Origin: Salticus scenicus
Lineage: Eukaryota > Arthropoda > Arachnida > Araneae > Salticidae
Direction of reading: 5' to 3'
DNA length: 64,000 nt
NCBI GenBank assembly: GCA_963930645.1
Contig: OZ005649.1
Coordinates: 43,530,275-43,594,274 of the forward strand
The notes beneath the pieces were generated by a model that was not told the origin of the DNA, ran no database searches, and worked only from the letters and a program-made list of their open reading frames with translations. Of the stretch, positions 31,200 through 43,559 are shown piece after piece. Position numbers and translations under genes: made by a program. How positions within the stretch are numbered: the stretch's first letter is position 1; each line of letters opens with the position of its first letter.

Positions 31200-32060
31200 A
31201 AAAGTAAAGTTATTAAAATTAGGTTTATGGAAATATCTTTCATGGATTTTAATGTTTTGGAATACTTTCGGGTGTCTCCGTACACAAACCAGGGGCTCTA
31301 TTCTCGTCTAGTTGCTTATTAACCACCACTTGCAATCGTTAACGACAGTCTGTAACAACTGTTCTACCCACCATAATAACCATCTTCCGGCTAAGTGCTA
31401 TTCTGGTGTCCCGTTGTTATCTTGAGTGGAAGAAGAAACTCTCTGCGTTCAAGGGTGACATTTTAAACCAATCAGTTGCAAGGGACCATTCGTAATCCGT
31501 TTTGGGAGGGGAAAGTTGTGAATAGCGATGTTGACAACCGGTTTTCAATGGTGGAAAATATGAAATGTCCCTTTAACTGAGCAAACTAAAACATTATACA
31601 GACGCGCCCATTTCTATTGTGATAAACGACGATCTTTCAGCTGAACAACTGCCTCCTAGCTGCCGGTAACTTAGCGACTGTAAACAAGCTCGAATGACTG
31701 TCAAGATTTCGACGCAACTTTCGACGAGAATAGCAAATCGTCGTTGTCTCGCTTCACAACAACCGGTTTCCGCGTAACGACTAGACGAGAATCGAGCCCC
31801 AGTGGTGGTGTTTTTTCCATTTTCTGTAGAAAGATACGATAGTGAATTTGAATAACATATTTCAATTTCAATAAGATTTGTGTAAAATAAAGGCATTAAA
31901 ATATGGTTTATAGAAATACCTCTCATATAACACAATGCTTTGGAATACTTTCGGTTGTCCCTGTACGCAAACCAGTAGATGTATTCACTCCATTTTCAAT
32001 AGGAAACATCCGATAGTGAACTTGAATAACATATATCAGTTTCAAGATACTCCATGAATA
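31200..32060. repeat. Tandem duplication (~180-bp unit) interrupted by a MITE
   Basis: Unit 1 (about 31,210-31,292 plus 31,800-31,885) and unit 2 (about 31,886-32,060) share TTTGGAATACTTTCGG, ACAAACCAG and CGATAGTGAA(T/C)TTGAATAACATAT. Unit 1 is split by the element at 31,293-31,799; unit 2 shows the empty site GCAAACCAGTAG. Confidence 0.7.
31293..31799. mobile_element. Non-autonomous element, termini GGGCTCTATTCTCGTCTAG
   Basis: Inverted termini of ~19 bp with one mismatch (left GGGCTCTATTCTCGTCTAG, right complement GGGCTCGATTCTCGTCTAG). CAG flanks both sides, giving a 3-bp duplication supported by the empty site in the neighbouring unit. An open frame at 31,594-31,935 on the minus strand runs out of the element and has no recognisable motif. 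Superfamily not determined. Confidence 0.75.
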
Positions 32061-32299
32061 TTTACGGGAGTCAGAGCGCGGACAGGCAGACGGACAGTCA
32101 AACCGAAATCACTAACACTTTTCAACCTTGTTGGAAAGAGTTAAAAAGAGCAATCATTTCTGTTATTATCATTTTAAGGTGTGACTATATTCTAATTTTA
32201 ATTTTCATGGAAGAATAGTAACTCTGGAAACCCCGGAATATTGACAAAAACGCTTTAGTTTACCGGGGGAAAAAAAAAAAAAAAGAAGAAGAAGAAGAG
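32061..32299. other. Short non-coding stretch with (AAG)n tract
   Basis: Contains a poly-A run and an (AAG)n microsatellite at about 32,266-32,298. No gene. Confidence 0.4.
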
Positions 32300-32305
32300 A
32301 TCTAG

Positions 32306-33170
32306 AGTGACTCCACTCGACTTTCCGAACATTTAGTAATTGACGGATTTGAAGATAATGTAAATTAAGAGAAATTGTTAAATAGACAAACGAGAAATTT
32401 ATAATAGGGTGCTTCGATATTTTTTTCCATATATCATGGTGTTTAGTTTAACACTAATGTACCTCAAATAATTTGAGCCTATAGATTATAATACTAAAGA
32501 ATTTTTTGTTGTGTTCTTATAAAAATCTATAAATGCTATAACAACCAAAATTCATACAGTTTATGCGACAGTGACTTTATATATATATATATATATGTAT
32601 AAATTTTTAGCTCATTCGGATAAGGCAATTAGATGCTATCGCATTTTAAATTTTTGAACCCTTAAGGCATAATGATGAAGAACTTTCCACTGTTTCCCTG
32701 TAAAAAAAACTGTAAGTGCTGGATCCTCTAAAATTTAGACTGTTCGTGTGACAGTGACCTATAGCATGTATCTAAATTTTCAACTCGTTTGAATGAAGCG
32801 TTTAGACGCTATTGAATTTTAAATAATTTTAGTCTATAGGCCAAGAATTTTTGTTTGTGTCCCTGTAAAAAAAAAAAAAAAAAAAAAAAAAACTACAACT
32901 GTTAAATTCCCAAAATCAAGTGGCTTCGTATGACGGTGACCTATAACATATGTGTAAATATTCAGTTTACTTGAATAAGGCGTGTAGACCCCATCGCACT
33001 TCAAATAATTTGAACCCACATACCATAATGATTAAGAATTTTTCTTTGTGTCTCTGTAAAATAACTATAAGTGCTAGATTCACCAAAATTAATTGGGTTC
33101 GTGCTACGGTGATTTACAACATACGTACCAAATTTCAGCTCATTCGAATTCACATTGGAATTCATAATCA
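32306..33170. repeat. Dispersed repeat with four ~180-bp tandem units, copy 1
   Basis: Head: GAGTGACTCCACTCGACTTT. The tandem units are marked by AATTTGA(A/G)CC..ATA..CATAATGAT(A/G)AAGAA near 32,470, 32,650, 32,825 and 33,008. Each also carries TGTGTCCCTGTAAAA, CTATAAGTGCTAGATTCACC and GGCGTTTAGACGCTAT. The same family is at 53,945-54,640 and, head only, at 3299. Class unknown. Confidence 0.75.
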
Positions 33171-34059
33171 TGAACATTCTATATTAAGCAAAAATACTTC
33201 ACATCTGTTATTATATTGAAAACATATTTTGAATAGTTATAATAACAGATGAAGCAATTTCTTAGAATACATTTTATTGATCAAATTTATTATTGGCATA
33301 GAGCGTTAAACTTTTTACAGCACATTTTTCATTATAATAACTGTGATGTAGATTATCACATATTATAAAATTAATTTTCTCTCTAAAAGATAAGTAAATT
33401 CTTTAAATAAATAAAATTATTTAATCTTAAACAATTATTTAAAATATAACGATATAACTCTTTTAACCTAAAAATAATAAATTTGCAATACACTTTTTCT
33501 AATTTTTATATGTTCCCTTTCATCTCTTTTCCAATGTAACTGAAACAAAATCTTTGATCGGTTCCCAGTATTCACTTAATAATCCTAACGTAATGAAAAT
33601 TCTTTTCGCGCTGGAAAGGATTTGTTTTGAGTCATTCCTTTCCTTTGTTTTGTGAACCTATTAATTCGGCTTCTTTTAATTTTACATCGAAATATAGCTC
33701 AAGTGCCCTCTTGTCGCTTAATTTACATCAACAGCTAGATAAAATATTTGCTTTGCTTGTTATTTCCCAGGAATTAAAATACTTGGCGAAATCATGCCAA
33801 CATTCACTAACAACGGCTATTTATGTACTGGTCGCCTTTTCAAAAATTACATAAAAATATTCGTAATGAATACCGCAACCACGCTCATCTTAAACTTTGA
33901 ACTTGGCGTCTGTAAAATTAAACGCCAAATGCAATGTCATTTTTCGCTCCCGTTTTGGATGGCACTTACGATCATGCCGTAGCTCAAGAAAGTTTAGAAC
34001 CTTGTGCCCGGTACTGTTCCCCCACTCCATGCTCCACACTCCATACTGTTATTGCCATC
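33171..34059. other. No gene recognised
   Basis: AT-rich. Overlapping short open frames at 33,627-34,157 carry no recognisable domain, and the last runs into a MITE. Confidence 0.4.
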
Positions 34060-34061
34060 TA

Positions 34062-34202
34062 CACTGTAAAAAAAAAACCTATTACCAGCTGCAATCTGTG
34101 ATTTATTTTATCCAATCACAGAGAATTTCTTACAAGAAATTCTCTGTGATTGGATAAAATAAATCACAGATTGCAGCTGGTAATAGTTATTTTTTTACAG
34201 TG
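34062..34202. mobile_element. Near-perfect palindromic MITE (141 bp)
   Basis: CACTGTAAAAAA at the left and TTTTTTACAGTG at the right, with TA outside both. The arms (CAGCTGCAATCTGTGATTTA, TTGGATAAAATAAATCACAG) pair almost perfectly around TTCTTACAAGAA. The pattern is Tc1/mariner-type with a TA duplication. The high arm identity suggests it is young. Confidence 0.9.
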
Positions 34203-34204
34203 TA

Positions 34205-34633
34205 TGGTCCCGCAACAAATTAGCTTCTTTGGAACAATCGATAAATTTACCTGAACCAATATATTGCCTCACGGATCCGTTCTTGGATGATCTATTTTCA
34301 TCTGTAATTAATTTTTAACCTCACTTTTTTTACAGCTTATCCTGAAATTGCCAACGCAATAATTTTATCGTTTCGAAAGCTAAAAATTCATCATTAGATA
34401 TAAAATCGTCATTAGAATGACTACGTGAATCAGATATTTTGCATACGCTGAATATTAAAACCAATTTTTTAGTTTTTAAAACTAAATGTGGAGGTCAATT
34501 AAATTCCAGGATTTACAATGTTAACAGTTAGGATTTAATATATGAAAAATTAACCATTAAAAAAAAGTTATTATTGCAGTTATATACTTTATAAACTTCA
34601 TAATAAGCCATGCGTTTACACCAAATAAACTCG

Positions 34634-34676
<43 letters not shown>

Positions 34677-35160
34677 GAAGCTTAATACTTCGCTACAAAT
34701 AATTTTAAGTTTCTATGTAATATTAAAAAAAGTAATGAAACAAAAAGCTTAATGTTTATCTTTTGAAATTTCTTCAACTTGAAACCATTTTCTGTAAATA
34801 TCACAAGAGGAAGAGTTCAGTTATATTGTTAAAAAGACAAATATAAAGCGCATTAAAGGAAACATAAGACATAAAAACTCTCAATTTCAGGGTATAAAAA
34901 TAAAATTCCTAAGATTTTTTTTCTGTTTGTGTTAAACATTGTTTTAATACCTTCTCTGTTCTTTTAATCCATATAAGAAGCTTTTCTGTTGTGTTAAATA
35001 TTTTTTTTTTCTTTAAGTAAAAATCGATACAGTATTAAATATAATAATGGGTATCAAGAAATTCTTCATACATTTAAACAAGTTGGCATAGGAATTGAGC
35101 AAATTCCCAATCATATATTTGTACCATTAATTTCTATTATGAGGTATAATGTATTCATGT
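34205..35160. other. No gene recognised
   Basis: AT-rich, with a ~35-A run at about 34,639-34,674. Confidence 0.4.
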
Positions 35161-35167
35161 TATGAGA

Positions 35168-35262
35168 AATAAAATCGGCCTATTACTAAGCTTGCAACTT
35201 AGTGAGTGGGGTATTTCAGCCTGCGATTCGTAGATTGAAATGCCTCACCCACTTAGCTACCC
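35168..35262 (-). other. tRNA-like fragment, possible SINE head
   Basis: On the minus strand GGGTAGCTAAGTGGGTGAGGC matches the pol III A box (TAGCTAAGTGGG), but only a poor B box (CTACGAATCGCAGG) follows. An internal hairpin (GTGGGTGAGGCATTTCA / TGAAATACCCCACTCAC) is unusual for a tRNA. A functional tRNA is unlikely. Confidence 0.3.
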
Positions 35263-35419
35263 TACTTGTGATTTGATACATTTACCTTATCCTAATCCGT
35301 TTATTTATTCTATTAGGTTTAGTTTCGTATTTTAATTTCCCTGCAATTCCATACTATTTCCAATGTAATAAGTTTAATAGTGTACGTTTATGCTAAATTT
35401 TGACTTTTTCTCCATGGTA

Positions 35420-35633
35420 CAGTCGGTAACAGAAGTATCCGAACATTAGCAAAAATTCCTATATAAAAAAAGTAGAGTTAATACAATTTTGTTAAATAAA
35501 TCCTTATCGAATCATGTTCTTAGTCAGTCTAAGAACATGATTCGACAAAGATTTATTTAACAAAACAGTATTAACTCTACTTTTTTTTGTATAGGAATTT
35601 TTGCTAATGTTCGGATACTTCTGTTACCGACTG
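35420..35633. mobile_element. Tc1-type palindromic MITE, family P, copy 2
   Basis: CAGTCGGTAACAGAAGTATC and the complement at the other end, TA on both sides, 214 bp. The central palindrome GTTCTTAGTCAGTCTAAGAAC matches the family. Confidence 0.92.
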
Positions 35634-35744
35634 TATACGTAAATCTTAAATTTTCGAATAATTTATGAAGTTTTGAAAATATAATTTTCATAAATAATGA
35701 TGTTCATGTCAGCATTACAAATGATTTTTAACACTTATCCTTTA

Positions 35745-35816
35745 CAATGATAGTCGCCAATTGCCCATTGTGCAGCATTAGGCCGACGTAAAACCCAACC
35801 AACCAAACTTTACAAT
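35745..35816 (+). mobile_element. SINE family 1 tail fragment
   Basis: TCGCCAATTGCCCATTGTGC, then GACGTAAAACCCAACCAACC, matches the 3' part of the family seen at 7012 and 36,488. Only ~70 bp remain. Confidence 0.65.
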
Positions 35817-36267
35817 GAAAATAATCCGAACAACGCACTTCATGCGAAATTTTACTATCTCCCATGTTAAAAAAATTGCAAATTTTGAATAACATGAACT
35901 TTCAAAGTAGACTGTTCATAATTTATTGTGTTCATGACAGCATCATAAATGATATTTTAAAACTGATTTGGTATCATTAACATGAAAAAATCCTCATAAT
36001 GGACGTTTATGCAAAATTTTACCCTGTTCTTCCATATTAATAAAATCGTAAATTTTGAATAACTAACGAAGTTTCTAATTAGAAAGTTGAAAATAATAAA
36101 TAGGATTCTTGCTAGTATGTCGTAAGTGATATTTTAAAACTAGTTTAACCACTTTACGATTATTTGTTTTTGAGATACACACTAACAAACTAACTTACAA
36201 ACTAACACACAAAGTGACTGACCGGCAATTGGCCACCATATCGTTTTTGTTATTTTTGGATTCCTTA

Positions 36268-36481
36268 CAGTCGGCAGCAAAAGTATCCGAGCACTAGCCA
36301 ATAATTTCGATATCAAAAAAGTACACTTAATACGATTTTGTTAAATAAATCCTTGTCGAATCATGTTCATAGACTGACTAAGAACATGACTCGACAAGGA
36401 TTTGTTTAACAAAGCAGTATTAAGTGTGCTTTTTATGGACAGGTATTATTGCTAGTGCTCGGATACATTTGCTGCCGACTG
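36268..36481. mobile_element. Tc1-type palindromic MITE, family P, copy 3
   Basis: CAGTCGGCAGCAAAAGTATC at the left and GATACATTTGCTGCCGACTG at the right, TA outside both ends, 214 bp. Confidence 0.92.
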
Positions 36482-36487
36482 TACACC

Positions 36488-36612
36488 TGAAATTGCTTCC
36501 ATGGAGGATCAAAATTGTGATGAAATGTTTCCAGACCATCCTGGGGCGGGGGGTGTCCCCAGACCGTCGCCAATTGTCTATAGCGTAGCACAAGTGCGAC
36601 GTAAGACCCATT
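36488..36612 (+). mobile_element. SINE family 1 copy, 5'-truncated
   Basis: ATGGAGGATCAAAATTGTGA, CCAGACCGTCGCCAATTG and GTGCGACGTAAGACCCATTC match the complement of the 7-kb copy. The tRNA-like head is missing. It begins directly after a family P MITE. Confidence 0.75.
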
Positions 36613-37752
36613 CACTCTCTCTCCCTTAGAACCTCAAAATGTGTTAAAACGTCAAAAAACCGATGATGAAAATTTTCACGAATACCAAAGTTCTCATAGT
36701 ATAATGGAGAACTAAAATTCCTTTAATATTAAACAAACGGAACGAATTTCTTAGGATTTGAATATTCATACATAAAATATTAATAGAAACTAGATGGCGT
36801 CACATGAATAGAGAATATCCAATGTTTATTTTGACCTTCTGGTATTATGTCTGTGAAAATTTATTTTTTAATCAAGAAGCGAGAAAAAACGTTATTTACT
36901 AATTCTATATTTTTGTTACTTATTAACTAAGCAAGTAAATTTATAAAGCAACTGAAAATAATCATCTGATAAATTTTATGATGCTATATTGAATTGAATA
37001 TTTTTTTCGAAAATCAACTGTTTACTTAAAATGATGTGTGAAATATCTTAATATTGCCTTAATATTTTTTTCATTTAAATTTCATATCTCTGAAGTCAGA
37101 AAGTGATAAAAACATAGAGGATTCTCAACCTGAGGCTTTTTATTTGGAATAAAGGAAGATTTTTGCAGAGGTATAGGAATGAAATATATATATATATATT
37201 ATTTACAGTGTTATTTAATTAAAAGGTAAAAAAAAAAACTGGGATAATTTTAATGCAATTTTAGTAAAACGTTGCAGTATTTTCTATGAAAACAAATGTT
37301 TTAATTTGGATATTTCTTCAAAATGACATGCTTTCGGCAAGCGAAAATATTCCGTCATTTCAAAATTTAGTTCCTGATTTTTAGACTCATTTAATGGAAA
37401 GTTTTCGAAAATGGTGTTCGTCTGGGTGTATTATAGAAAAATATGCAGATTTACAAGTGAAAATATTAGTTTTTCTTTTTAAATGTTATCTTTCATAAAG
37501 AAAGGCACTCCTTTTTTTTCTTTTCTTTTTTAACTCCATTGAAACAAATTGAAAGTATCATTGCTATCGTTGCTTCGACATATTAATATAACAAGAAAAA
37601 GCATAGAAAAACCCAATTATTTTACTTTTTCACAACAATTTATAAACCATAATTTGAATTAATTTCAAAAATTGTATCAAAATTACAAATAATTACAATA
37701 ATGAAAAAAAAAAAAAAAAAAAATTTTTTTTTGTACTTCGTGCACTTATATA
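36613..37752. other. No gene recognised
   Basis: AT-rich with an (AT)n tract near 37,183-37,200 and an A/T run near 37,703-37,731. Confidence 0.4.
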
Positions 37753-38944
37753 GTGGATCGTTCATAATTATTGGCAGAAAATGAAACACAAAAGAAAACA
37801 TGAGTCACAAAGAGAGAAATAGATTTTATTCAGCAAAGTAGCCGCCATCGGCAGAAATACACTTCACCCAACGAGTTTTGAGCGAAAAAATGCGAAGTCG
37901 GCGTCACATTGGTCAAAGAAATCACGAACCTCCTGAATTAAAGCATCCTGGTTCGGGAATTGTTTGTCCCTCACAAACCTACTTAAATGGCGAAGCATGT
38001 GATAACCAGTCGGATCCAGGTCTGGAGAATAAGGTGAGTGCGGCAGAAGCTCATACCCCAACTTCTGGATCTTTTGCCGGCTACCAACTGAGACATAGGG
38101 CCGAGCTCCATCCTGCAAGAGTATGGGACCTTATTGACGAGTGCTGGTTGTTTGATTCGAAGTTTCCTGTGGCATTCATCCAATTGACAGTACACGTCCG
38201 TATAAATGGTCTGGTCTCTCGGGAGGAATCCATAATGGACTACGTTCTAGGCGGTCCACCAAACGGAGACGAGAATTTTCTGTGGATGGAGGTTTGGTTT
38301 TGGGATCTGATTCGCAGGTTCGTTTTTATACAACCACTGTGCTTTCCATTTGCGATTGTCATGCAACACCCATTTTTCATCCACAGTCAGGATAAGATGC
38401 AAGAATGGCTCTCTAACCTAGCGCTCCTGTAGAGATTTACAGGTTTCCGGGCGTCGTAGACGTGGCTCCCCCGTTAAGTCATGTGGTAACCATGTTTCGA
38501 GCTTTGTCGCTATGCGCATTGCCGCCAAATATTGGGCGATTGTGTGAGGTGCTACAGGGAGTTCTGCTCCTAGCTGTCGTGTCGTTGACGTTGGTCGGGC
38601 GTCGACTTTTTGCCGTAAATGGTCCACATCACACCACACTGGACGAATGGTTCCACGTTTATAGTCAATCTCCGAATTGCCGTTACGAAACTTGGCAAAC
38701 AGTCTACGGACTGTCCGCTCACTTGTCGTGCCCGCACATAATGCTTTGTTGACGCTGGCCACTGTTGCAGCCGCCGAATGTCCAAGCCGGAACTCGTGCT
38801 GAATCACGATTCACATCCATCAGGTCCTTAAATGTTTTCAGTGCCCCGACTGGCATTGATATAGTGTGTGGACTCCACAGATTATTATACAGATAGGACA
38901 CTCCCGTATATTCTTCAGTAACCAAAATTTGACTGCAACGACCC
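37753..38944 (-). pseudogene. mariner transposase pseudogene
   Basis: Minus-strand remains of a mariner. The N-terminal helix-turn-helix half (38,418-38,807; FRLGHSAAATVASVNKALC, SERTVRRLFAKFRNG) is open for 129 codons. The middle has the first catalytic Asp (TVDEKWVLHDN) and an in-frame TAG after WWTA. The C-terminal block (37,864-38,118) keeps the second catalytic Asp in QDGARPY and YSPDLDPTGYH. The third Asp of the D,D34D triad is replaced by Gly (TGYH): the spacing from QD is 34 residues, so this is the catalytic position. Frameshifts separate the blocks. Weakly similar ends, GTGGATCGTT and complement GGGTCGTT next to TA, may be worn terminal repeats, so the limits are approximate. Confidence 0.88.
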
Positions 38945-38994
38945 TATTGTGAACGGCTGTAAGTTTCTCGAGCTCCCCAGCTTACGCAATCGCT

Positions 38995-39070
38995 CGTCTT
39001 ATTTTTATTGTATCTATGTTCATATCGTAATATTAGTGCAACGTTAAACCCAACATCCAACCAACTAACC
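38995..39070 (+). mobile_element. SINE tail-like fragment
   Basis: AACGTTAAACCCAACATCCAACCAAC resembles the ACGTAAAACCCAACCAACC tail of SINE family 1. Too short to be certain. Confidence 0.35.
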
Positions 39071-39084
39071 ATTGTATTGATGCT

Positions 39085-39835
39085 TACGTTTGGCAACTTC
39101 TTTATTGTTTACGAATTTGATTGTCGAAAGCAATTTATTTTAAGAAGCAAGTACTAAATATTAAGCAAATAAATTTCGAAAATATACATAAACCAGAAAT
39201 ATTTTTTTCATTTTAAAGCATTTTGTATTATTTAAACCAAGCAATGTAAAATATTTAAGATTTCATACCATACTGCTATTCAGCATTACAGTTTGTTATA
39301 TTAATTTGTACACTTGAACACGAATGTGTTTGGCGAAATTTATTTTCAAACATAATAAAAATTATTTTTATTTCTTAGAAAATAGCTGTGAATGTTATGA
39401 TTTTGTGAATTTAAAAGTAGTAGAAAAAGTGAAGGAAAGAAAACTGCACATACGTTTTCGTTTGGCAACTTTATTATTGTTTGCAAACTTGATTGTCAAA
39501 AGCAATTTATTTTAAGAAGGAAGTGCTAAATATTAAGAAAACAAACTTTGAAAATATAGATAAAATAAAAACATTTTTTCATTTTAAAGCATTTTGTATT
39601 ATTTAAACCAAGCAACGTTAAATATTTAATGATTTCATACTGCTATTTCAGAATTACAGTTTGTAATTTTAATTTGTTCTTGAATATGACTATGTTTGAC
39701 AAAGCATATTTTTAAACATTATAAAAATTAATTTTTATTTCTTAGAAGAATAGCTGTGAATGTTTTGAGGATAATTTTGTGAATTCAAAAACAATAGAAA
39801 GTGAAGAAAAAGAAAACTTCCCATACTAACCTGCT
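39085..39835. repeat. Tandem duplication, two ~375-bp units
   Basis: Unit 1 (about 39,085-39,458) and unit 2 (about 39,459-39,835) share GTTTGGCAACTT, AAGCAATTTATTTTAAGAAG, ATTTTAAAGCATTTTGTATT and TTTTTATTTCTTAGAA with scattered differences. No coding capacity. Confidence 0.8.
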
Positions 39836-41045
39836 ACTAACTACTCGCGAAATAGAAAAACAATTTTCGAACAAAGATGCTATTCATGTAGACTTAACAC
39901 ATCTAGTTCACCTCTGTTGACACTAGTGGTGCTACTATATTTCCGGTTCGTGTTTTAGCTTCACTGTCCTATCTGTATGATAATCTGTGGTGGACTCTTC
40001 CACTTCACGTTGTAGGGGTGGTCGGTTGTGTATCACTACTGTACCGATCGGAACGATCAGTAGAATTTGCCTGTATCGGTTGCTGCCAATAATTAAGGAA
40101 CAACCCAATAGGAAAATGTAGAAGAAATTCTTATGGTGGTCACAACATGCTGGTTCACTGGTAGAACTAAAAGAATTAATGCTCGGGAATAGTATATTTG
40201 AAATCTTACAAAAAATCTTAACATTCTAACTTGTTGAAAATGAGAAAATGAATCACAGTTATTTTTATAACATAAAAGAGCTTAATGCTAAATTTTTACA
40301 TAAATGTATGGGAAGAATGTATGCTTAATTATTCGAAAACATTTTATTAGTAAAGATCCTTATTTAAATTTGGCAACTGTACATAAATAATAGTCGATAT
40401 TTTCATATTTTTGTGAAATTTCTTCTCATTTTTAGCAGTCACTTCATACTGTTTTCAATTTATAAGTACTTTCACAATTTGCGGTTCTTAGCGTTAAAGA
40501 ACTTTTTGCTTTTAAAATTTCCCTTTCAAACAGAACGGAAAAATTCTTACAGCAGCACATCATTTTCTCAACTCTGTTGTGTTAAATTAGTTTGCTGTTC
40601 ATCAATTTCTTTTGTTTAAAATACTTTTCTTCCTGCAGCAAATTACTTCTCGCAGTAGTTACACTTTTCACACTTTAAACAAATTTTCTTTTGGAAAATA
40701 TTCTTGAAACCGCATTCAGTTGTTTATTTTGACTTGCAAGATAAAATAAACTTATGAATAATTCTTTGTAGTGAAAAAAAAATTAAAGGTTTAGAACATT
40801 CGTAATCGCCTGCAGTTCATTTGTAAATAGTTAAATTTGATTATTATTTTTTTTTCCTTTCAATTAAAATTTTGTTTCCAAAGATTAAAAATCTTCTTTA
40901 TGTTTTTCTCGACATAAAAATTTTAACTAATTAGGTAGTTTAAATTTAAGTTTAAAGTTTGAAGTTATTCTGAATAATATTTCTTAATTTAATGAAACCA
41001 TTTTAGCGTCAGATTTGAAAAATGTTTACATTGTGATGAAGCCGA

Positions 41046-41076
<31 letters not shown>

Positions 41077-41627
41077 CGCAATTTTTCCAGAAATTACTGA
41101 TATAATTATTTATAGATAACTTTAATAATAATAATAGCCCAAGATTCCCGAAACTAACACTTGAAACTGATATCATTGTTTCAAAAATATATTGAAACAA
41201 ATAAAAAAGGATAAAAGATAATTTAAAAGAACGAATATAAAATATGTAAAGACCGCTAGTTGGTGATTTGGCGGTTTTCTTTCTCGGCCACTGCTATCAG
41301 CCGCCAAATTATGATCAAAACATTTGGCTAATTAAAGGAAAACGTATGGTCATGATAAATCATTTTTAAAAAATGATGATAGTAAAAATATTATAATAGC
41401 AAAAATAATATAAATAACAATAAATTAAAATTTTAAAAAAAGTTATGGTACTTTTTTGTTATTGGGATCAGATTGAGATAAACTCAGAGAAAAAAAAAAA
41501 AAAAAAAAAAAAAGGAGTATTTAGATATTATTCCTAGTCTAGCGGCAATTTTGATGAGTTTGCGCTGAATTTAATTTTCATGAATGATTAAATTAAATTT
41601 ACATTTCATTATTCGAATAATTCGTTA
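39836..41627. other. No gene recognised
   Basis: AT-rich with A runs near 41,048-41,076 and 41,491-41,513. CTGTCCTATCTGTATGATAA at ~39,966 is an inverted near-copy of sequence at ~38,870-38,908 in the mariner 5' region, perhaps a displaced mariner fragment. Confidence 0.4.
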
Positions 41628-41868
41628 TAGAGTTCTAACAGATGACGTCACGAGCATGTTTGCTGAGGGACAGTTGACCCCACTGACCCATTTTATTATT
41701 GCGGAATAGTGTTACAAATTTATTGTAACACAGTGTTGTAAATGTATTTGTAAAAGCATAAAAAAATTCGACTACTACGCTTCCAAAGGCATGGAAAAAT
41801 TAGCGTTGTAAGTAGCTTCAGCAAAGTACGGTTGCTAAGAAGAAAGTCACGTGGTTGTTAGAACTCTA
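41628..41868. mobile_element. Candidate MITE with TAGAGTTCTAACA ends
   Basis: TAGAGTTCTAACA at the left and its exact complement at the right, 241 bp apart. Flanking duplication not clear (TA/TT). Interior is unique and relatively GC-rich. Confidence 0.55.
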
Positions 41869-42231
41869 TTTTAATTTAAAAAAAAAAAAATCACAAAATT
41901 TAAGTAATATTTTTGTTATTACTAGCAAACCCGTGCGAAATATTCGCACTTTATTTCTTTTCTTATTTATCTTTAAAATTTGAAACTCATAAATGTTACA
42001 CCAATTTCACCACCTAATTAAAATTTTAATTTACCAGAAGCCAAATTATTATTAAAACCAAATTAATATTGTACGAATGTGAAACCAAAATCTTCAAAGT
42101 AAGATTTCCAAATAAAATTCATGGTTCACGACCCAATTGTCATAGAACAGGCAGTGCAGTTTTAATATAGGACTCACACGACGCCTTTTAAATTTTTGTC
42201 GTCATGTTGGCGATGACTTTTATTAATTTTG

Positions 42232-42862
42232 GTACATACAACGAGATAAATAAATTAGAGTGCTGATTCAATGGATGAAGGATTAGCTTTCCGTGGTTCA
42301 AGATGAATCACGTGACATGCTCCAATAGGTTGCTTTATCGCTATTTCAGTACTTAAAATATCAGTTCGGCAAATTATCATTATTATTTGGTAACATGACT
42401 GTCCTATGACCGAAATAAATTGTTTTTAAAATAATTTTACGCATATTTCACATTTTAATAAATAATAAAATACCTTTTTTTTCATTGTTTCCCAACAAAA
42501 TTTAAAAGTGCTTATAAAAGAATTTTAAACTTTTAAAGAGCTAAATTTAACAACAAATAATAATTTTTCAACTATTTTTAAGCATTTTGTCGGTTAAAGT
42601 TCAACTACACGAAATAAAAAAGAAGTAAAATTAAAATCAAAATGATTTAGAACAAAAGAATATTAAACTATGTAAGCAAACAAAAACATTGGCGTTTATG
42701 AGTTATGCGAAGAACAATCTCCAAACCGTTGCCATAGAAATTTACTGAAAATAAGCTGAACCACCGAATATGCAGGTGCAAGGAGAGCATGTCACATGAC
42801 TCATCTTGGACCTTCTCAAGGGTTACCATTTATCACTCTACTTTATATATCTCGTTGGGTAC
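42232..42862. mobile_element. MITE nested in the fold-back left arm
   Basis: GGTACATACAACGAGATA at one end and TATCTCGTTGGGTACATA at the other form inverted ends of ~60-100 bp (continuing through AGAGTG and ATCACGTGACATGCTCC / GGAGAGCATGTCACATGACT). The right arm of the fold-back element lacks it. Confidence 0.65.
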
Positions 42863-43485
42863 ATATATATATGTATGTTTAAAAATAAATAAGTAAATAA
42901 AATAAAATAAAATAATTTTATTTTGATTATATTTTTTATGATTGTGTTTTTTTTTAGTCAATTCATGACACAAAAGTTCATATTCCGTATATATCTTTAA
43001 AATATTGCTAGGTTTAAAAGGACGATTGCAAAGATTCTGAAGAAACAACTGTTAAAAATACATTTTTTCGTAAAATAATCTCATCAGACAAATGTCGTCA
43101 TTTTTTCTTGTTAGTCCATTGAGCTAAGTCCACGTGCTTAAATATTGTCCATGTATAAATATTTATTATTTTTTTTATCCTCGCGTATCGTATCGTTTCG
43201 ACAAAATATAATTGAAACTGGTCCACGTTAGAGAAATAGGAGTGGATCAAGACAGCACATTTGCTCCTTTGAAATAGACATCTAAATTTTTAATTGTTGT
43301 CTTTAATTTTTTCAACAATAAAATAAAATATGCTTTCACGTGAAATAAATAAATAAATAAATAAATAAATAAAATATCAAATTTGTTCATGCATGTACTT
43401 ACGGATAATACGTAAGTATCGTAATTTCATGCACTTTTGCGATTCAAACACATCAAAGTAATAATTGTTTAATTCAATCCATTGT

Positions 43486-43545
43486 GTTTTTTTTTTTTTT
43501 TTTTTTTTTTTGGGGGGGGGGGGGGGTGGGGGGGGTGGAGAGAGA
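43486..43545 (+). repeat. T-run followed by G-run
   Basis: About 25 T directly followed by 14 G, then TGGGGGGGTGG. The G tract could form a G-quadruplex. It borders the minisatellite. Confidence 0.7.
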
Positions 43546-43559
43546 GTTGTGTGCGCGAT

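Noticed and set aside
31594..31935. 113-codon minus-strand frame
   Set aside because: Crosses the boundary of the MITE at 31,799 into duplicated flank and has no motif.
37878..38752. Plus-strand frames of 184 and 96 codons
   Set aside because: Antisense to the mariner transposase remains, which explain the openness.
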